A stretch of DNA of 64,000 bases, taken from Micromonospora sicca (lineage in GTDB: Bacteria; Actinomycetota; Actinomycetes; Mycobacteriales; Micromonosporaceae). The translations under genes and the position numbers were made by a program. The notes under the pieces are model-generated. The model did not search any database. It worked only from the letters and a program-made list of their open reading frames with translations, and was not told where the DNA came from. Where the stretch lies: assembly GCF_003172935.1 (NCBI RefSeq), contig NZ_QGKS01000192.1:1-64000 (forward strand). Direction: 5' to 3'. Positions 61,701 to 64,000 of the stretch are shown here, piece after piece; the stretch's first letter is position 1, and each line of letters opens with the position of its first letter.

Positions 61701-61901
61701 AGCCCGGACGCTGTCTTCAGCCCGCCTCGGTCCGACGACCCCGGTGGGGCCGGACGGCAGAGCGCGCGCGGATACCTCGGCCTGCAGAACCACGGCACCG
61801 CCGACCTCATCAGCTTCCGCGACGTGCGGATCGCGCCGCTGAACCCGTGCTGCCCCAACGGGTCGGCCTCCTCCGCCGCCAACTCGACCACCTGCTGCTG
61901 A
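58746..61901 (+). CDS. Secreted cupredoxin - six Ig-like repeats - DUF1080 (3-keto-glycoside hydrolase-like) protein
   Basis: A 1,051-residue exported protein. Signal peptide ~1-40 ('AAVAASPASA'). Residues ~58-165 form a blue-copper cupredoxin with type-1 ligands H106, C152, H157 and M160 ('FCSIPGHGGM'). Six near-identical ~95-residue Ig-like repeats (~171-733, each starting 'DTTPPT') act as a spacer. A Cys-containing connector (~748-815, 'NHGQFVSHVTVIAEHLHHLGVI') leads to a DUF1080 domain (~825-1040, 'LLDGSASSFARW', 'NSGVFVRFPD', 'GHELQIFDR', 'GYLGLQNHG'), a family with 3-ketodisaccharide hydrolase members. ATG 58746 starts the signal peptide. It is followed 20 bp later by the isomerase gene. 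Confidence 0.92.
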   Translation: MNSHPPRGRLALSRLRRPMATIATMVLLLTAAVAASPASARPTDLERPATAGATAPSRQLQAQVLTWTAGDNFLSYRSAPTTATAGPATLVFENSAATGNTTGMQHTLTFETGNPAYNSDVDVNILADPSDANGGRWTVDVVLTPGTYRYFCSIPGHGGMTGLLVVSDGGSDTTPPTVTAAVTGEKDAAGAYVGSATVTLSATDTGSGVSRVEYSLDGGTYGTYAAPVTVNQPGQHTVSYRATDKAGNTSSAQSVSFTVVQTPPADTTPPTVTAAVTGQKDANGAYVGSATVTVSATDTGSGVDRIDYSLDGGAYAAYSAPVTVNQPGQHTVSYRATDKAGNTSSAQSVSFTVVQTPPADTTPPTVTAVVTGQKDANGAYVGSATVTVSATDSGSGVDRVEFSLDGQPYAGYSAPVTVNQPGQHTVSYRATDKAGNTSSAQSVSFTVVQTPPADTTPPTATATVTGQRDANGAYVGSATVTLSATDTGSGVDRIEYSLDGGAYAAYSAPVTVNQPGQHTVSYRATDKAGNTSSAQSVSFTVVQTPPADTTPPTASAVVTGQKDANGAYVGSATVTVSATDSGSGVDRIEFSLDGQPYAGYSAPVTVNQPGQHTVSYRATDKAGNTSSAQSVSFTVVQTPPADTTPPTATAAVSGQLDDNGAYLGSATVTLSAADAGSGVDRIEYSLDGQPYSRYAAPVTVNQPGQHTLSYRATDKAGNTSGTASVTFTVVASGPGPDCPVKDTRPTVWLGTVDSGVPNRVVEGDCTINNVIADERAWPNHGQFVSHVTVIAEHLHHLGVITHQEHGRLVSAAGRSGVGRPDDKNGYQPLLDGSASSFARWQHVGAGGFTRNADGSISSRPEPGLGMLWFPVSAYGDFSLKLQWRDDAPGDGRANSGVFVRFPDVRQHPAESRPEWVAIKYGHELQIFDRPDGDQYKSGSVYGFDRVDLAGAHAAPKGTWNDYEIRVVGQHYSVFRNGELINDYVNSPDAVFSPPRSDDPGGAGRQSARGYLGLQNHGTADLISFRDVRIAPLNPCCPNGSASSAANSTTCC
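59261..60947 (+). repeat. Six tandem ~285-bp Ig-module repeats
   Basis: The coding repeats are almost identical at DNA level over long stretches, for example the segments encoding 'PVTVNQPGQHTVSYRATDKAGNTSS'. The sixth is the most diverged. This suggests recent expansion or gene conversion, and copy number could vary between strains. Confidence 0.9.
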
Positions 61902-61921
61902 TCGAGCGAAGGGAACCAACC

Positions 61922-62890
61922 ATGGCAAAGAACAGGATCGATCGCCGTACGCTGTTACGCGGGCTCGCCGGGTCCACGGTGGCGGTCAGCGCGGCCGGCC
62001 TCGCCGGGGCCGCGCCGGCCTGCGCGTCGAGCGGCGACTCGAACGGTCGGCTGATCCCGCGCGGCCACCTGGGCATCCAGCTCTACAGCGTCCGGGACAA
62101 GATCGCACAGGTCGGCTTCGCGGCGGTCTTCGAGGAACTCGGCCGCATCGGCTACCGCGAGGTGGAGTTCGCCGGCTACACCCAGGGCGCCGTCGGCGCG
62201 ATCACCCCGGCCCAGATCCGGCAACTGCTGGACGACAACGGGCTGAAGGCGGCGGGCAGCCACCGCGGGCTGAACGACTTCCGGACCAACCTGGAGTGGG
62301 AGCTCGACGTCGCCGAGACGCTGGGCATGCCGGCCGTCGGCACCGCCCAGGCACCCACCGGCGACCGCACGATCGCCGGCTACCAGGCGGCCGCCGCGGA
62401 GTTCAACGCGTGGGGCGCCGCCGCCGCTGCCCGGGGCATCAAGCTCTACCAGCACAACCACACCATCGAGTTCAGCTTCGCGGTCGACCGCCCCGACGTA
62501 CGGCTGTACGACCTGTTCCTCGAACTCACCGACCCGCGGTACGTGTACCTGGAGATGGACATCCTCTGGGCGTACGGCGGGGCCCGCAAGTACCCCGGCT
62601 TCCGCCCGGTCGACTACGTCAACGCCCAGCCGCACCGCTACCCGCTGTTCCACGTCAAGGACGGCGTCCCGCTGCCCGACCCCCAGCAGGGCAACTCCTA
62701 CCTGGACGTCGAGTTCGGCGCCGGGGTCATCCCGTTCGCCGACTTCTTCGGCGAGCTGACGGGTGGGGGCCGCTTCGAGTACCTGTGGGAGCAGGACTCT
62801 GGTCCGAACGCCCAGCCCAACCCGCCCGGGTCGTTGGGCGCCGCCGAGCGGAGCTACCAGCGCATGGTGGAACTGCGGGGTGCCCGGTGA
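61922..62890 (+). CDS. Tat-exported sugar phosphate isomerase/epimerase-like TIM barrel
   Basis: A 322-residue AP-endonuclease-2-type TIM barrel (xylose isomerase-like, IolE/IolI superfamily). The Tat signal 'RRTLLRGLAG' sits at residues 8-17, followed by a hydrophobic stretch and 'APACASS'. Barrel motifs: 'LGIQLYSVRDK', 'YREVEFAGY', 'QHNHTIEF' and 'LEMDILWAYGG', 'FHVKDG', with Glu/Asp/His metal ligands in the expected places. Close relatives often sit beside DUF1080 proteins and act on keto-sugars. ATG 61922 lies 20 bp after the preceding stop; its own stop overlaps the multicopper oxidase start (GTGA). Confidence 0.9.
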   Translation: MAKNRIDRRTLLRGLAGSTVAVSAAGLAGAAPACASSGDSNGRLIPRGHLGIQLYSVRDKIAQVGFAAVFEELGRIGYREVEFAGYTQGAVGAITPAQIRQLLDDNGLKAAGSHRGLNDFRTNLEWELDVAETLGMPAVGTAQAPTGDRTIAGYQAAAAEFNAWGAAAAARGIKLYQHNHTIEFSFAVDRPDVRLYDLFLELTDPRYVYLEMDILWAYGGARKYPGFRPVDYVNAQPHRYPLFHVKDGVPLPDPQQGNSYLDVEFGAGVIPFADFFGELTGGGRFEYLWEQDSGPNAQPNPPGSLGAAERSYQRMVELRGAR

Positions 62891-64000
62891 GCGCCTGGCG
62901 ACTGACGGAGACCGGTCCGCTTCCGGAGCCGGACGCGGCCCGGCCCGACCGTTCCCGCTCCGGGGCGCGGCGACTGCTGGTCGTCGCGGCGGTGGTGCTG
63001 CTGACCCTGGTCGGCGCCGGCAGCTTCGCGGCCGCCGGCACCGGGGTGTTCTCCGCCGAACGGCCCGAGGGCTGCGCCAAGCCGGACCGCAGCCTCCAGT
63101 TGTACGCGGTGGAACTGCCGAAGGACGGCACGCAGATCCGGCTCGGCTACGGCCTCACCCCGGAGACGGCCTCCTACCCGGGCCCGACCATGGAGATGAT
63201 GGAGGGGGAGTGCCTCGCCATCACCCTGCACAACCAGGTCTCCGCCGAGACGCTGGCGGCGCTGCGCACCAACCCGGCCCACCCGCTCGGCGTCTCGCTG
63301 CACGTGCACGGGGTGAAGTACACCCAGCAGTCCGACGGCACGGTGCAGAGCGCGTCGTACGTCCCGCCGGGTGAGTCGCGCACCTACACCTGGTACGCCC
63401 AGCCCCGCAACAACCGGACCGGCGCGCAGGGCACCGCCGGCTACTGGTGGTACCACGACCACGTGGTGGGCGGGCCGCACGGCACCCAGGGCCTCTCCGC
63501 TGGGCTCTTCGGCGGGCTGGTCGTCCGCCGGCCGAGCGACCCGAAGCCGGACCGGACGTACGTGACGGCCTTCGGTGACCGGCAGAGCATCAACCTGCGT
63601 CGCGGCGAGGCCACCGACACCTGCGACACGGTGAATCCGCAGCCCGGCCCGACCTGCCTGGTCGCCAGGAAGGGGGAGCGGGTCGAGTTCGTCGTCATCG
63701 GCATCGGCAACGACATGCACACCTTCCACCTGCACGGCCACTCCTGGGCGGACACCCGGACGGGGGTGGTGAGCAACGGGCAGCCGTTCGCCGACTCCGT
63801 ACCGATCATCGACAACAAGACGCTCGGCCCCGGCGACTCCTTCGGCGTCCAGGTGGTGGCCGGTGACTCGGTCGGACCGGGGCACTGGATGCTGCACTGC
63901 CACATGCAGTTCCACTCCGACGCCGGCATGTCGACGATGCTGCACGTCCTCGACGAGAACGGGCAGATGCCCCCGGGGATGGACCACCAGCACCCGGCAG
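62887..64000 (+). CDS. Membrane-anchored multicopper oxidase (3'-truncated by window edge)
   Basis: At least 371 residues, open at the window end. After a short cytoplasmic leader, a membrane helix (~29-51) anchors the protein outside. Copper-ligand clusters are visible: 'HVHGV', 'WWYHDHVVGG', 'HTFHLHGHSW' and 'HCHMQFHSDAGM', i.e. both trinuclear-site pairs and the type-1 site (H, C, H, M). The layout resembles a two-domain laccase-like oxidase. The GTG 62887 overlaps the isomerase stop, showing an operon. It could take electrons from the cupredoxin encoded two genes upstream. Confidence 0.92.
   Translation, partial: MSAWRLTETGPLPEPDAARPDRSRSGARRLLVVAAVVLLTLVGAGSFAAAGTGVFSAERPEGCAKPDRSLQLYAVELPKDGTQIRLGYGLTPETASYPGPTMEMMEGECLAITLHNQVSAETLAALRTNPAHPLGVSLHVHGVKYTQQSDGTVQSASYVPPGESRTYTWYAQPRNNRTGAQGTAGYWWYHDHVVGGPHGTQGLSAGLFGGLVVRRPSDPKPDRTYVTAFGDRQSINLRRGEATDTCDTVNPQPGPTCLVARKGERVEFVVIGIGNDMHTFHLHGHSWADTRTGVVSNGQPFADSVPIIDNKTLGPGDSFGVQVVAGDSVGPGHWMLHCHMQFHSDAGMSTMLHVLDENGQMPPGMDHQHPA

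Overview
The window looks like a chromosomal segment of a high-GC Gram-positive actinomycete, most likely a Micromonosporaceae member close to Micromonospora. This is inferred from very GC-rich third codon positions, many GTG starts, GTGA/ATGA gene overlaps, Tat/Sec exported proteins and actinobacterial families: an RsrR-type Rrf2 regulator, MmyB-like XRE regulators, an Rpf-like transglycosylase behind a c-di-AMP riboswitch, and a TIR/NACHT/WD40 protein. No species can be assigned from sequence alone.

Region 1 (1-13.4 kb) is accessory in character. It starts inside a macrolide-type glycosyltransferase followed by two coupled genes. Next come an RsrR/NmrA redox switch with paired operators, a divergent flavin reductase/XRE pair, an intact ISAzo13-type insertion sequence that landed exactly on the XRE stop codon, a tRNA 3'-end scar, a VOC protein, and a Tat lipoprotein beta-propeller between two copies of a diverged ~135-bp repeat. 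A two-gene operon of unknown function, a DHFR-like reductase and an MBL hydrolase follow. Coding density is low and remnants are common.

Region 2 (13.5-29 kb) carries a small HTH-like protein, an ArsB/NhaD-type transporter divergent from a ~1,940-residue TIR - degenerate metallophosphoesterase - NACHT - pentapeptide - WD40 protein (a STAND/NLR-like conflict protein), a haloacetate-dehalogenase-like hydrolase, a secreted GH3 with a Calx-beta domain, and a translationally coupled PadR-ABC-FtsX operon.

Region 3 (29.4-39 kb) is one giant secreted RTX-type calcium-binding protein of 3,225 residues. It ends at a shared terminator facing smpB.

Region 4 (39-47.3 kb) holds smpB, a lysoplasmalogenase/sterol-desaturase pair and htpG with a divergent FadR-type regulator. 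It has been visited twice by IS200/IS605-type elements: both tnpB genes keep all RuvC residues, while the only tnpA is decayed.

Region 5 (47.3-58.3 kb) contains an HxlR-SDR operon, a luciferase-like/hemerythrin fusion, a second GH3, the riboswitch-controlled Rpf-like protein, a YbaB protein, an M4 thermolysin, DinB and YciI proteins, and remnants of DUF899 and ATP-grasp genes.

Region 6 (58.7-64 kb) is a candidate secreted redox/sugar operon: a cupredoxin-Ig-DUF1080 fusion, a Tat-exported xylose-isomerase-like TIM barrel, and a membrane-anchored multicopper oxidase cut by the window end.
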